From: Burkholderiales bacterium
GTDB lineage: Bacteria > Pseudomonadota > Gammaproteobacteria > Burkholderiales > SG8-39
Direction: 5' to 3'
Length of the DNA: 32,600 nucleotides
NCBI GenBank assembly: GCA_022844545.1
Contig: JALHLN010000008.1
Coordinates: 1 to 32,600 of the forward strand
Shown: positions 10,274-18,355 of the stretch, piece by piece
Numbering within the stretch: position 1 is the first letter of the stretch
How the letters are laid out: the number at the start of each line of letters is the position of its first letter
The notes under the pieces: model-generated
Told to the model about the DNA's origin: nothing
Database searches by the model: none
What the model saw: only the letters and a program-made list of their open reading frames with translations
Position numbers and translations under genes: made by a program

Positions 10274-11245
10274 TCAGTCCAGCTTCGCGCCGGAATCCTT
10301 CACGACCTTGGCCCACTTGGCCACTTCGCTCTGGACGTGCGCGCCGAACTCCTTCGGCGTGCTGGTAACCACGTCGAATCCGAGGGCGTTCAGCCTCTGC
10401 GCCACCTCGGGGGCGCGCACCGAGGCCGCGATATCGACAGCGAGACGATCGAGAATCGGCGCCGGCACGCCCGCCGGCCCCATCATTCCGTACCAGGCGA
10501 TGACGTTGAATCCCTCGAAGCCCTTGATCTCCGCCATGGTCGGCAGCGTCCCGTCGGCGACCAGCGGCGAGCGCGTCGGCCCGGTGGTCGCAAGTGCCTT
10601 GAGGCGCCCTGCCTTGACGTGCTGCATGGCCGTCGAAGCGCTGTCGAAGAGCATGGAGACGCGGCCGGCCGCCATGTCGGCCGAGGCAGGCGCCTGGCCC
10701 TTGTAAGGAACGTGCAGGATGTCCAGACCCGCCATCAGCTTGAACATTTCGCCCGCGAGGTGCGTGGCGCCGCCGGCGCTGTGCGAGGCGTACGTAAGCT
10801 TGCCGGGCTGCGCCTTGGCCAGTGCGACCAGCTCTGCGACCGTGGTCGCCGGCACCGTGGAGTGCACTACGAGCACAAACGCCTGGCGCGTGAGCAGCGT
10901 GACCGGCGACAGATCCTTCAGCACGTCGAAGGGGATGTCATTGCGGAACGCGGGATTGGTGGCGAGCGGCGTGGCCGCGAGCACCAGCGTGTGGCCATCC
11001 GGCGCCGAGCGTGCCACCTGGTTGGTGCCGATGTTGCCGCTGGCGCCGGCCACGTTGTCCACGACGACGGGCTTGCCGATGCGCGGCCCGAGCTGACTGG
11101 CGATCATGCGGGCGAGCGCGTCGGCGCTGCCGCCGGGCGGATAGGGCACGACGATGCGGATGGGCTTGTCGAGCGGGAAGGTCTGCGCCTGCACCGCAAG
11201 CGCCGAGAACACCAAGACTGCTCCGCCAATGATTCTGCTTAACAT
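10274..11245 (-). CDS. Bug/TctC-type periplasmic receptor 3
   Basis: A 323-residue Bug receptor with a signal peptide (MLSRIIGGAVLVFSALAVQA, then QTFPLDKP). Family marks are VVPYPPGGSADALAR with Asp in the ligand loop, SAPDGHTLVLA, HVPYKGQAP and AWYGMMGPAGVP. The open frame extends to 11599 through the flavoprotein gene in another frame, but the ATG at 11245 carries AAAGGAGA five bases upstream and begins a proper signal peptide. It follows the flavoprotein dehydrogenase by 11 bases. The C-terminus ends KDSGAKLD, resembling the VSGAKAD end of receptor 2, so these two may be nearer relatives of each other. Confidence 0.92.
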   Translation of the reverse strand: MLSRIIGGAVLVFSALAVQAQTFPLDKPIRIVVPYPPGGSADALARMIASQLGPRIGKPVVVDNVAGASGNIGTNQVARSAPDGHTLVLAATPLATNPAFRNDIPFDVLKDLSPVTLLTRQAFVLVVHSTVPATTVAELVALAKAQPGKLTYASHSAGGATHLAGEMFKLMAGLDILHVPYKGQAPASADMAAGRVSMLFDSASTAMQHVKAGRLKALATTGPTRSPLVADGTLPTMAEIKGFEGFNVIAWYGMMGPAGVPAPILDRLAVDIAASVRAPEVAQRLNALGFDVVTSTPKEFGAHVQSEVAKWAKVVKDSGAKLD

Positions 11246-11250
11246 GCACT

Positions 11251-11258
11251 TCTCCTTT
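11251..11258 (-). promoter_or_regulatory. Ribosome binding site of Bug receptor 3
   Basis: AAAGGAGA on the minus strand, 5 bases before the ATG at 11245. It overlaps the TAA stop of the flavoprotein gene (11259-11257) and decides the start against the much longer open frame. Confidence 0.75.
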
Positions 11259-12654
11259 ATGAAATGCGCGTTGCCGCGCTCCTGCCTGCAATGCGACCGA
11301 AGATCAGCGCCTTGCCGATCCCGGTGCCCGAGTGGTAGCTGGCGCCGTGAAAGCCGCCAGTCGACTCCCCCGCCGCGTACAGGCCGGGAATCGGTTGACC
11401 CTTCCTGAGCACGCGCATCTGCGCATCGACCGCAATGCCGCCGTAGGTGGCAAGCAGGTGGCCGATGGTGGCGTAGGCGTAGAACGGCGCCCTGTCCAGG
11501 CGCACCGGCTTGCCGAAATTGCCGGCCAGCACCTGCCGCCCGAAATCCTGGTCGCGCCCTGCGTCCACGAAATCGTTGTAGCGCGCCACCGTCCGGCACA
11601 GGTCTTCGGCGGGCACTTCCATGTTCACCGCCAGCTCCTCGAGCGCACGCCCCTTCACCAGCAGGCGGATCTTGTTCGCGTCCAGCGTCATCGGCGAGCT
11701 CTGCCCCGCCGCTGCCTGCGCGGCCACCGCCTTGTCGTAGACGGCGGAATCGAAGACCTGCCAGCCCATCATGCCCGGCTGGTCCAGGCAGGCGCGCGCG
11801 ATGTCCTTGTACGAAATGGACTCGTTCACGAAGCGCTCGCCCCTGGCGTTGACGATGATGCCGCCCTGGTAATACAGGATCAGGATGTCGTCCGAGGTGC
11901 CGCCGCTCGCGTGCAACTCGAAGCTGGGCTGCACATACTCGATGTCGCGGGTGTCGGCGCCCAGCGCTTCGGCCATGCGTAGCGCGTCGCCGGTGTGGCC
12001 AATGCCGGAAGTCGCCAGCACCCGGTCGAATCGCGGCTCAATGCGGCGCAGCCGCTCCGGATCGCGCGCGAAGCCACCCGCCGTCAGCACCACGCCCTTG
12101 CGCGCGCGGATGCGCGAGGCGCGGCCGCTGCGCTCGCGCACCGTGGCTCCCACCACGGTACCCGCATCGTCGGCGAGCAGTCCGGTCACGGGCGTCTGGA
12201 ACACCACCTGCGCGCCGCGCGACTCGGCGGCGCGCCTGAGCGTGCGCACCAGGTCAATCATGTCGGTCAGGTGGCCGCGCGGCACGCTCATCCCGGCCAT
12301 GGCGGAGACCGTGGGCGACCAGACGATGCCCAACTGGCACAACTGCCGGTAGGTGCCGAGCGCGTGATCGACGTAGGCCTGCACCTGTACTGGATCGTTC
12401 TTGTGGCGGCCGGTTTCGAGGATGTCTCGGGCCATCAGTTCATTGGAGTCCGCGACGCCGTTCCTGGCCTGCAGATCGGTGCAGGGAAAGCTGACGCGCC
12501 CGACAGCGATGGCGGTGGACGATTCCCAGATGCGCATCTGCTTCTCGAACACGATGGCGCTCGCGCCGGCAGATGCCGCCTCGATGGCGGCCTGCAGCCC
12601 CGCGCCACCGGCACCGGCGATGAGAACGTCGACCTCATCGTCCCAGGGATCCAT
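11257..12654 (-). CDS. FAD-dependent dehydrogenase of the fumarate reductase/ketosteroid dehydrogenase type
   Basis: A 465-residue soluble flavoprotein of the FAD-binding-2 family, which includes fumarate reductase, 3-ketosteroid-delta1-dehydrogenase and tricarballylate dehydrogenase. The N-terminal dinucleotide motif GAGGAG is at 14-19. Substrate-domain marks such as GGIIVNARGERFVNE and TYGGIAVD follow. The C-terminus closes the FAD site with GLYAAGESTGG and SGTGIGKALIFGR. It would introduce or reduce a carbon-carbon double bond next to a carboxylate or ketone. No signal peptide or haem motif is seen, so it is probably cytoplasmic. The ATG at 12654 shares a base with the PrpD stop (TGATG). 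Tricarballylate dehydrogenase-like activity fits the nearby aconitase and PrpD genes, but this is inference. Confidence 0.88.
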   Translation of the reverse strand: MDPWDDEVDVLIAGAGGAGLQAAIEAASAGASAIVFEKQMRIWESSTAIAVGRVSFPCTDLQARNGVADSNELMARDILETGRHKNDPVQVQAYVDHALGTYRQLCQLGIVWSPTVSAMAGMSVPRGHLTDMIDLVRTLRRAAESRGAQVVFQTPVTGLLADDAGTVVGATVRERSGRASRIRARKGVVLTAGGFARDPERLRRIEPRFDRVLATSGIGHTGDALRMAEALGADTRDIEYVQPSFELHASGGTSDDILILYYQGGIIVNARGERFVNESISYKDIARACLDQPGMMGWQVFDSAVYDKAVAAQAAAGQSSPMTLDANKIRLLVKGRALEELAVNMEVPAEDLCRTVARYNDFVDAGRDQDFGRQVLAGNFGKPVRLDRAPFYAYATIGHLLATYGGIAVDAQMRVLRKGQPIPGLYAAGESTGGFHGASYHSGTGIGKALIFGRIAGRSAATRIS

Positions 12655-14099
12655 CAGGCGATCATGCGGACGATCTGCGCCACGTCATCGAGCTGCTCCA
12701 GCCGGTCGACCGCATCGATCAGGCCATCCACCGTCGCTGCCGGCATCGGCTTCACCGAGTAGACCATGCAGTCGCGGAACTTCTCGACCTGGTCGGCGCG
12801 CGGAATCGGGTTGCGTGGATGGCCGTAGCGGTAGCCGTTGTGGCGGAATTGCACCGACTTGCCGCCGCGCAGGCCGATCTCGACGCCCGCCTGGATCTCG
12901 GCCGTGCCGTAGGACTTGTCGCAGGCCGGATCCGTACGCCAGCGCACCTTCGCGGCCATGGCGAGGATCGCCGGATCGCGCAGGCCTTCGCGCGTGAAAT
13001 GGTCGATCTTCGGCTTGCCCTTGGCGATCGCCGTGGCGACCGTGTAGGGGATGCTCATCTGCGCCTCGGTCATGTTGCTAGGGCTGCAGCGCACCTCCCG
13101 CGGCTCGCAAAGGTTCAACGCCCGGGGGCCGACCGACAGCGTCACGGACTCGACGTCCTCCGGTCGCACGCCGTTCTCGCGCACCAGCTTGAGCGTCTCG
13201 GCTACATAGACCTGCGTGTAGCCACAGCATGGGTAGGCATAGGCACCGAGTTCACTGGACAGGAAGCGTGTTCCGAGCCCTTCGGTCAACGCGCCCGGAT
13301 CGTATTCGCCACGGAAGAACAGCGGGAACAAACCCGCCTTGCCCTCCAGGCTGCGCGGCGCGCCGGCGATGCCCTTCGCGGCCATCAGGACGGCGAGGAT
13401 GCTCTGTTGCGCGGGAAACGACTGGTAGAGGCCTTTGTCGGCGCCGACTCCGAACAGCGGTTCCATGGTGCCCGCCGCCTGCGCATAGGCAAGGCCGAAG
13501 GCGCTCACCTGCTGCTTTTCGTTCAATCCGGCCAGCCGCCCGGCCAGCGCGGCGCCGCCGAAGTAGCCGAAAATCTGCGGCGGCAGCCAACCGTAGCTCG
13601 CCCAGTCGCGCGAAGGCGTGGGAGGAAACACGGCACGACCCAGCCGGGCCATCACATCCAGCGCAAGCACGTAAGCGGTGAGGAACTCCTTGCCGCTCAC
13701 CTTGCCGCTGCGCTCGGCGCTTGCCAGTCCGACCGGCAGCAGCGTGCCACCGGGGTGCGACCACCAGGCATCGAAGAGATCGTTGAAGTTCAGCGAATGA
13801 ACCAGCGCCGCATTCACCCAGGCCGCCATGTGCGCCGGCACCTTTCCGCCGTAGCCGAGGATGCTCGCCTCGGGCTTGCCGCCCAGGTCCAGCGCAATCT
13901 CCGACATCTCGCGGCAGGCTGGCGTGGTCGTGGTCGCCGCCAGCGCGACGCCGATACCGTCCAGGATGTTGGCTTTCGCTACCGCAAGCGCATCGCTGGG
14001 AATATCCTCGTAGCGCACGCTGCGCAGCGCGCGCGCGAAGGCGAGCGAGGCATCGTCACCCTGCGCCTGGAGCGCGGACTTCGGCAGCGGATCATTCAC
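12654..14099 (-). CDS. MmgE/PrpD family protein 1
   Basis: A 481-residue MmgE/PrpD-family protein, the family of 2-methylcitrate dehydratase, cis-aconitate decarboxylase and iminodisuccinate epimerase. Visible marks are the helical N-terminal domain with VAKANILDGIGVALA, the FNDLFDAWWSHPGG active-site region, and the C-terminal lid domain with YPCCGYTQVYVAE. It would dehydrate, decarboxylate or epimerise a polycarboxylate in the cytoplasm. The start is a GTG at 14099, 8 bases inside the Bug receptor 4 gene. No ATG lies near the expected N-terminus in frame, so GTG is preferred with moderate certainty. It is distinct from the second PrpD-like protein in this operon (448 residues), so they probably act on different intermediates. 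Confidence 0.88.
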   Translation of the reverse strand: MNDPLPKSALQAQGDDASLAFARALRSVRYEDIPSDALAVAKANILDGIGVALAATTTTPACREMSEIALDLGGKPEASILGYGGKVPAHMAAWVNAALVHSLNFNDLFDAWWSHPGGTLLPVGLASAERSGKVSGKEFLTAYVLALDVMARLGRAVFPPTPSRDWASYGWLPPQIFGYFGGAALAGRLAGLNEKQQVSAFGLAYAQAAGTMEPLFGVGADKGLYQSFPAQQSILAVLMAAKGIAGAPRSLEGKAGLFPLFFRGEYDPGALTEGLGTRFLSSELGAYAYPCCGYTQVYVAETLKLVRENGVRPEDVESVTLSVGPRALNLCEPREVRCSPSNMTEAQMSIPYTVATAIAKGKPKIDHFTREGLRDPAILAMAAKVRWRTDPACDKSYGTAEIQAGVEIGLRGGKSVQFRHNGYRYGHPRNPIPRADQVEKFRDCMVYSVKPMPAATVDGLIDAVDRLEQLDDVAQIVRMIA

Positions 14100-15069
14100 T
14101 TTTCGCCCCCGTCAGCTTGACGATGCGCGCGTACTGGGGAATCTCCTGCCGCAGGCGGGCGGCGAACTGCTCCGGCGTGCTGCCGACATGTTCCAGGCCG
14201 CCCTGAACGAACAGCTTTTCCTTGACGTCGGGCATCTGCAGGGCATTCACGGTAGCGCGATGCAGGATCGCGATCACCGCCGGCGGCGTGCCCGCCGGCG
14301 CCAGCAATCCGTACCACGAGTCGATTTCGAAGCCCGGCAGGGTCTCGGCGACGGTGGGGATCCCGGGCGCTGCCGTGGCGCGCTTGGCCGTCGCCATCCC
14401 CAGCGCCCTGAGCTTGCCCGACTTGATGTGCGGAATGACACTGACGTAGCCGACGAACAGCATGTCCACGTGTCCGCCGACGATGTCGGTCAATGCCGGG
14501 CCGGCGCCTTTGTAGGGAACATGCTGGATGTCCAGGTCCGCCATCGACTTCAGCAATGCTCCCGAGAGGTGTCCGCCGCTGCCCTCGCCGGAGGAGGCAT
14601 AGTTGAGCTTCCCGGGGCGAGCCTTGGCGAGTGCGATCAGGTCCTTGACCGATTGCGCCGGCACGCCCGCGTGGACCACCAGCGCCAGCGGAATCGACGC
14701 GAGATACGAGATCGGCGCGAAGTCCTTCAGCGGATCAAACGGCAACTTGCTCATCAGGCTGACGTTGACCACCAGCGGACCGTTGGTACCCATCAGCAGC
14801 GTATGGCCGTCCGGCGCCGCCTTCGCCACGTGGTCCGTGCCGGTATTGCCCCCCGCGCCAGGCCGGTGCTCGACCACCACGGGCTGCCCCAGGGCTTCCT
14901 TCAGCTTCTCGCCCAGCGTGTGGCCGACCAACCCCGCCGCGCCGCCTGGCGGGAACGGCACGATCAGTCGGATCGGCCCCGAGGGATAGGCTTGCGCGGC
15001 CGCAAACAGCGGTAGCGCCGCCAGGACGCAGAAGCCGATTGCCGTGCTCCATCGTTCAATACGATTCAT
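14092..15069 (-). CDS. Bug/TctC-type periplasmic receptor 4
   Basis: A 325-residue Bug receptor with a signal peptide (hydrophobic AIGFCVLAALPLFAAA, cleavage before QAYPSGP). Family marks are IRLIVPFPPGG, AAPDGHTLLMG, HVPYKGAGPALTD and SWYGLLAPAGTP. The ligand loop reads PPGGAAGLVGH, with Gly where Asp or Glu is usual, which suggests a different ligand contact from its five relatives here. AAAGGAGA precedes the ATG by 5 bases. The upstream gap of 60 bases is the largest in the minus-strand run. Its 3' end overlaps the PrpD-like gene by 8 bases, so receptor and enzyme are likely co-translated. Confidence 0.92.
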   Translation of the reverse strand: MNRIERWSTAIGFCVLAALPLFAAAQAYPSGPIRLIVPFPPGGAAGLVGHTLGEKLKEALGQPVVVEHRPGAGGNTGTDHVAKAAPDGHTLLMGTNGPLVVNVSLMSKLPFDPLKDFAPISYLASIPLALVVHAGVPAQSVKDLIALAKARPGKLNYASSGEGSGGHLSGALLKSMADLDIQHVPYKGAGPALTDIVGGHVDMLFVGYVSVIPHIKSGKLRALGMATAKRATAAPGIPTVAETLPGFEIDSWYGLLAPAGTPPAVIAILHRATVNALQMPDVKEKLFVQGGLEHVGSTPEQFAARLRQEIPQYARIVKLTGAKSE

Positions 15070-15074
15070 AACGC

Positions 15075-15082
15075 TCTCCTTT
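15075..15082 (-). promoter_or_regulatory. Ribosome binding site of Bug receptor 4
   Basis: AAAGGAGA on the minus strand, 5 bases before the ATG at 15069. It is identical to the octamers before receptors 1 and 3. It sits in a 60-base spacer (15070-15129) in which I see no convincing promoter or terminator. Confidence 0.7.
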
Positions 15083-15129
15083 GAGAATAGCCGTCAATCG
15101 AGCCTGCACGTACGGATATGCAGCATGAA

Positions 15130-16146
15130 TCAGTCGATCCGGATCACATGCTTGCCGAGCCCCCTGCCCTGCAGCACGTCGATCAATGCCTGGGGGGCGG
15201 ACTCGATACCGTCATGCACCGTTTCGCGATAGCGAACCTCGCCGGCCGCGAGCCAGCCCGCGATGCGCTGGCGCGCCTCGTCGGCGCGGTGCTCGTAGTC
15301 GTAGACGATGAAGCCTTCGATCCGCGCTCGGGCGGCGAGGATGTATTCCTGGACGTCGGCGCGCGTACCCTTGCCCCCAAGCTGAGCGATGCGGCCGACG
15401 ACGGCGACACGCGCCCCCTTCGCCAGCAGCGAATAGACCGCGTCGGCGACCTCGCCGCCGGTGTTGTCGAAAAATGCGTCGACGCCATCGGGACAGGCCG
15501 CACGCAGGGCCGCCTGCAGGTCCGGCGAACCGCGATAGTCGATCGCGGTGTCGAAGCGCAGTTCCGACTGGACATGGCGCGCCTTCTCCGGGCCACCCGC
15601 GATGCCGACGACGCGGCAACCGTGCAGCCGCGCAATCTGGCCGGCCAGGGAGCCCACGGCCCCCGCCGCCGCGCTCACCACGACGGTCTTGCCCGGCCGC
15701 GGATCGCAAATCTCGAGCATGGCGAAATACGCGGTGACGCCGGGCATGCCGAGAATGCCGAGCGAGGTCGATACCGGCGCAAGCGACGGGTCCACGCGCG
15801 TGACGCCTGGGGCATAGCGCGCCTTCTCCGTCTCGCCCCTGGACAGGGCGTATGTCTGCCAGCCCAGCATGCCCTCGGCGACGTCGCCTTCGCGCCAGCC
15901 GGGATGTCTCGAGCGCACAACCTCGCCCACCATGCGGCCCCAGATGGTCTCGCCGATGGCGATGGTTGCGCCGTAGTTCGCCGTCTCGTCCATGCGCCAG
16001 CGCTGCAGCGGGTCGGCCGACAGGTAGCGGGCGGCAACGAGGAACTCGCCCGCGGCAGGCTCGGGCACCCGAGACTCCGCGAACGCAAAGTCACCCGGCG
16101 CTGGCAGTGCGCTCGGCCTCGCCGCCAGCACGACGCGACGGTTCAT
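15130..16146 (-). CDS. NADPH-dependent enone reductase, PTGR/CurA-like MDR protein
   Basis: A 338-residue MDR protein of the prostaglandin reductase/leukotriene B4 12-hydroxydehydrogenase/curcumin reductase (YncB, CurA) type. The dinucleotide motif AAAGAVGS is at 159-166. Further marks are VVGIAGGPEKA, FDNTGGEV and GRIAQLGG. There are no zinc ligands. Such enzymes reduce alpha,beta-unsaturated ketones or acids with NADPH. The ATG at 16146 overlaps the amidohydrolase stop in an ATGA, which decides it against an open frame to 16614. It is the second zinc-independent MDR enzyme in the operon; the one at 7397-8458 belongs to another branch. Substrate unknown. Confidence 0.88.
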   Translation of the reverse strand: MNRRVVLAARPSALPAPGDFAFAESRVPEPAAGEFLVAARYLSADPLQRWRMDETANYGATIAIGETIWGRMVGEVVRSRHPGWREGDVAEGMLGWQTYALSRGETEKARYAPGVTRVDPSLAPVSTSLGILGMPGVTAYFAMLEICDPRPGKTVVVSAAAGAVGSLAGQIARLHGCRVVGIAGGPEKARHVQSELRFDTAIDYRGSPDLQAALRAACPDGVDAFFDNTGGEVADAVYSLLAKGARVAVVGRIAQLGGKGTRADVQEYILAARARIEGFIVYDYEHRADEARQRIAGWLAAGEVRYRETVHDGIESAPQALIDVLQGRGLGKHVIRID

Positions 16147-17012
16147 GCGAGCTTGTACACCCGCAGCGCGTTGTCGCGCAGGAGCTTCCTCTTCGCTTCC
16201 TTCTTCAGGCCGAGAGCCTCGATCTCCGCTCGCGTGCGCTCGAAGTCGAGAATCGGGAAATCGGTGCCGAACAGCACCTTGTCCTGGCCGAAGCTGTTGA
16301 TGTAGTGCACGAACGCCTGCGGCCAGTACTTCGGGCTGTGGGCGTCGCAACCGATGTAGACGTTCTTGTGCTTCCAGGCCATGGCGATCATCTCCTCGGT
16401 CCAGGGAATGCCGACATGGATGCCGATCAGCTTCAGCTCCGGGAAGTCGCAGGCCACCGCATCGAGCGTGATCGGGCGGCCGACGCTGCGCAGGCGGTAG
16501 TCCGGGTCGTAGATCATGGATTGGCCGACCTGCATCTGCACCGGGATGTCGAGCTCGCAGCACTTCGCGTAGTACGGGTACCACCTGGCGTGGTCCGGCG
16601 CGAGTTCGTACCAATGCGGATAGAAGTGGGCGCCGATGAAGCCCAGGTCCTTCACCGCGTGCTCGAGCTCCCGCACGCCGTCCATGAGGTTGTGCGGGTC
16701 CAGCCCGGCCAGCGCGCTGAAGCGGTCCGGATGCTGCTTCACGGCTTTCGCCACCAGTTCGTAAGGCAGGTGGTAGCAGGCCGGATGGCCGAGGCGCCCG
16801 GCACGGATGGCGACCAGGAAGCTGCGCTCGGTGCCGGCGGCGTCCATGCGCCTCAACATCTCCTTGAGCGAGATGCCGTCGGCGGTCTTCGGCTCCACCT
16901 TCATCTTGCCCTTGAAGAAGGCGTCGCGCTTCGGCCGCAGCGCGTTGGCCTCCGGCGTCCAGAGGTTCACCACGATGTCGATCGCGGCGATGTCGTGCTT
17001 GCCCTTCTTCAT
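16143..17012 (-). CDS. Amidohydrolase-2 family protein lacking the N-terminal metal His pair
   Basis: A 289-residue protein of the amidohydrolase-2 family (aminocarboxymuconate-semialdehyde decarboxylase/gamma-resorcylate decarboxylase clan). The TIM-barrel pattern is clear: LKLIGIHVGIPWTEEM, NVYIGCDAHSPKYWPQ and VLFGTDFPI with the conserved Asp251. At the first strand, where the family carries D-x-H-x-H, it reads IDIVVNLWTPEA, so both metal-binding His are replaced (Val14, Asn16). The metal centre is therefore altered or absent. It may act as a lactonase, hydratase or decarboxylase with another arrangement. The ATG at 17012 overlaps the PrpD stop in an ATGA. It precedes the enone reductase gene, also overlapping. 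Family assignment is secure, activity is not. Confidence 0.85.
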   Translation of the reverse strand: MKKGKHDIAAIDIVVNLWTPEANALRPKRDAFFKGKMKVEPKTADGISLKEMLRRMDAAGTERSFLVAIRAGRLGHPACYHLPYELVAKAVKQHPDRFSALAGLDPHNLMDGVRELEHAVKDLGFIGAHFYPHWYELAPDHARWYPYYAKCCELDIPVQMQVGQSMIYDPDYRLRSVGRPITLDAVACDFPELKLIGIHVGIPWTEEMIAMAWKHKNVYIGCDAHSPKYWPQAFVHYINSFGQDKVLFGTDFPILDFERTRAEIEALGLKKEAKRKLLRDNALRVYKLA

Positions 17013-18355
17013 GTCACCGCCTCGGTCTCGAATATCTCATCCAGGATGACCTGCGCCTCCGAGCGCGGAATGCGCCGGCAGGCAAGATCAAGGAACTTCG
17101 CGCGCATGCCCGCCTCGTCCAGCGGCGGCGTGGTGGTGCCGCGCGGCGAGTACGGCCCGTCCTCCGAGGGCATGCCGTACTCCATGCGGCAGTCGCCGGC
17201 GCGCAGGCTGCCGTCCTCCAGCGTCACCTCGACGCGCGTGAGGAAGCGCCGCGGGTACTCCTTCTCATACTCCGGCACCGCCTCGAAGGCGATCTTCGGA
17301 TACAGCGCCTCGATGCGCGGATCGCGCGCCGGCGCCAGGACATTGTCGAAGCCGTAGCCGCCGTGAACCAGGCAGCTCGCCACCGCCCAGGGCGTGCTCA
17401 TCAGGCGGTCGTAGAGCTCGTGCTCCGGTCGCGGCGGCTTGCCGAACATGATGGACACCGGATAGGTGAGCACCCTCACGCCGAGGATGCGCCGATGGTC
17501 CAGTGCCCCGGCGCGCAGCAGGTCGAGCACCGCCTCCACCGCCGGCTGCGCGTGGCGGCAGGCGGGCATCGGCTTGAAGTACACGCCGTCCAGCATCTCG
17601 CCATGCCATTGCTCCGGCACCAGCGCGGATGCATCGCCCTTGAGCAACTGCAGCAGGCCGGCATCCTTGCCGCCCTCCAGCACGTTCTCGCCTGCGGCCA
17701 GGCCGGCCTGCGCCAGGCGTACCGCTTCCATCGCGGTGCGCGCCGCGAGCCCGCCGTGAATCGGCACTACGGAACCGTGTTCGGTCAGGCCGCGCATGGC
17801 GGCGACCGGGACCGAGAATGCGGCGATGGAGATCGCGTTCGCGAGCGTCCCCTGGTTCAGCCCGAGCAGCCGGCCCACCGCCGCCGCCGAGCCGATGGCG
17901 CCGGTGGTCGAGGTCGGCGCCGCACCGGCCAGCGTCTGGGCCGGGTGCGCGCATTTGGCGATGCGGCAGGCGACTTCGTAGCCGATGGCCGCAGGCAGCA
18001 GCAGGTCTGTCATTGGGCGCTGGCCACGAGAGGCCCAGAGTGCGGAAACAATGGCGCTGCTGGGATGGTTGCCGCCGCCGCCAAAACCGTCGTGAATCTG
18101 CAGCAGCGCGCCGCAGGTACCCATCGCGATCGCCGCCGACTCGGGAGAAAGCCCCCGGCTGTCTCCGGGAACTTTTACCGCTCCGGGACTAGCCAGCACA
18201 TAGCCGCTCGCCGCCTCCGCAAGCGTGCTGCCCGCCAACGTGCAGCCGATGAAGTCAGCCAGGAACCAGCGCGCCTTCCTGCGGCGCGCCGGCGAAAGGT
18301 CCTCCCAGCGCAGGCCGTGCGCGAAGGCGGCGATGCGGGCGGCGAGGCCGGCCAT
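17009..18355 (-). CDS. MmgE/PrpD family protein 2
   Basis: A 448-residue MmgE/PrpD protein. Marks are KARWFLADFIGCTLAGS near the N-terminus, HDGFGGGGNHPSSA in the active-site region, the helical STTGAIGSAAAVGRLLGL segment, and a lid domain with YFKPMPACRHAQPA, where PrpD-type proteins carry K-x-x-P-x-C-R-x-x-H. It would be a hydro-lyase, decarboxylase or epimerase on a polycarboxylate or related acid. The ATG at 18355 shares one base with the stop of Bug receptor 5 (TGATG), favouring it over an open frame to 18478. It is shorter than, and differs from, the other PrpD-like protein. The amidohydrolase-fold gene is coupled to its end by an ATGA. Confidence 0.88.
   Translation of the reverse strand: MAGLAARIAAFAHGLRWEDLSPARRRKARWFLADFIGCTLAGSTLAEAASGYVLASPGAVKVPGDSRGLSPESAAIAMGTCGALLQIHDGFGGGGNHPSSAIVSALWASRGQRPMTDLLLPAAIGYEVACRIAKCAHPAQTLAGAAPTSTTGAIGSAAAVGRLLGLNQGTLANAISIAAFSVPVAAMRGLTEHGSVVPIHGGLAARTAMEAVRLAQAGLAAGENVLEGGKDAGLLQLLKGDASALVPEQWHGEMLDGVYFKPMPACRHAQPAVEAVLDLLRAGALDHRRILGVRVLTYPVSIMFGKPPRPEHELYDRLMSTPWAVASCLVHGGYGFDNVLAPARDPRIEALYPKIAFEAVPEYEKEYPRRFLTRVEVTLEDGSLRAGDCRMEYGMPSEDGPYSPRGTTTPPLDEAGMRAKFLDLACRRIPRSEAQVILDEIFETEAVT

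Noticed and set aside
15104-15123. Inverted repeat CTGCA-N10-TGCAG in the spacer before receptor 4
   Set aside because: A five-base stem without a T-run or a matching promoter is too weak to call.
15852-17357. Long plus-strand open frame across the reductase, amidohydrolase and PrpD genes
   Set aside because: It crosses three well-supported genes on the other strand and has low-complexity composition, so it is a shadow frame.
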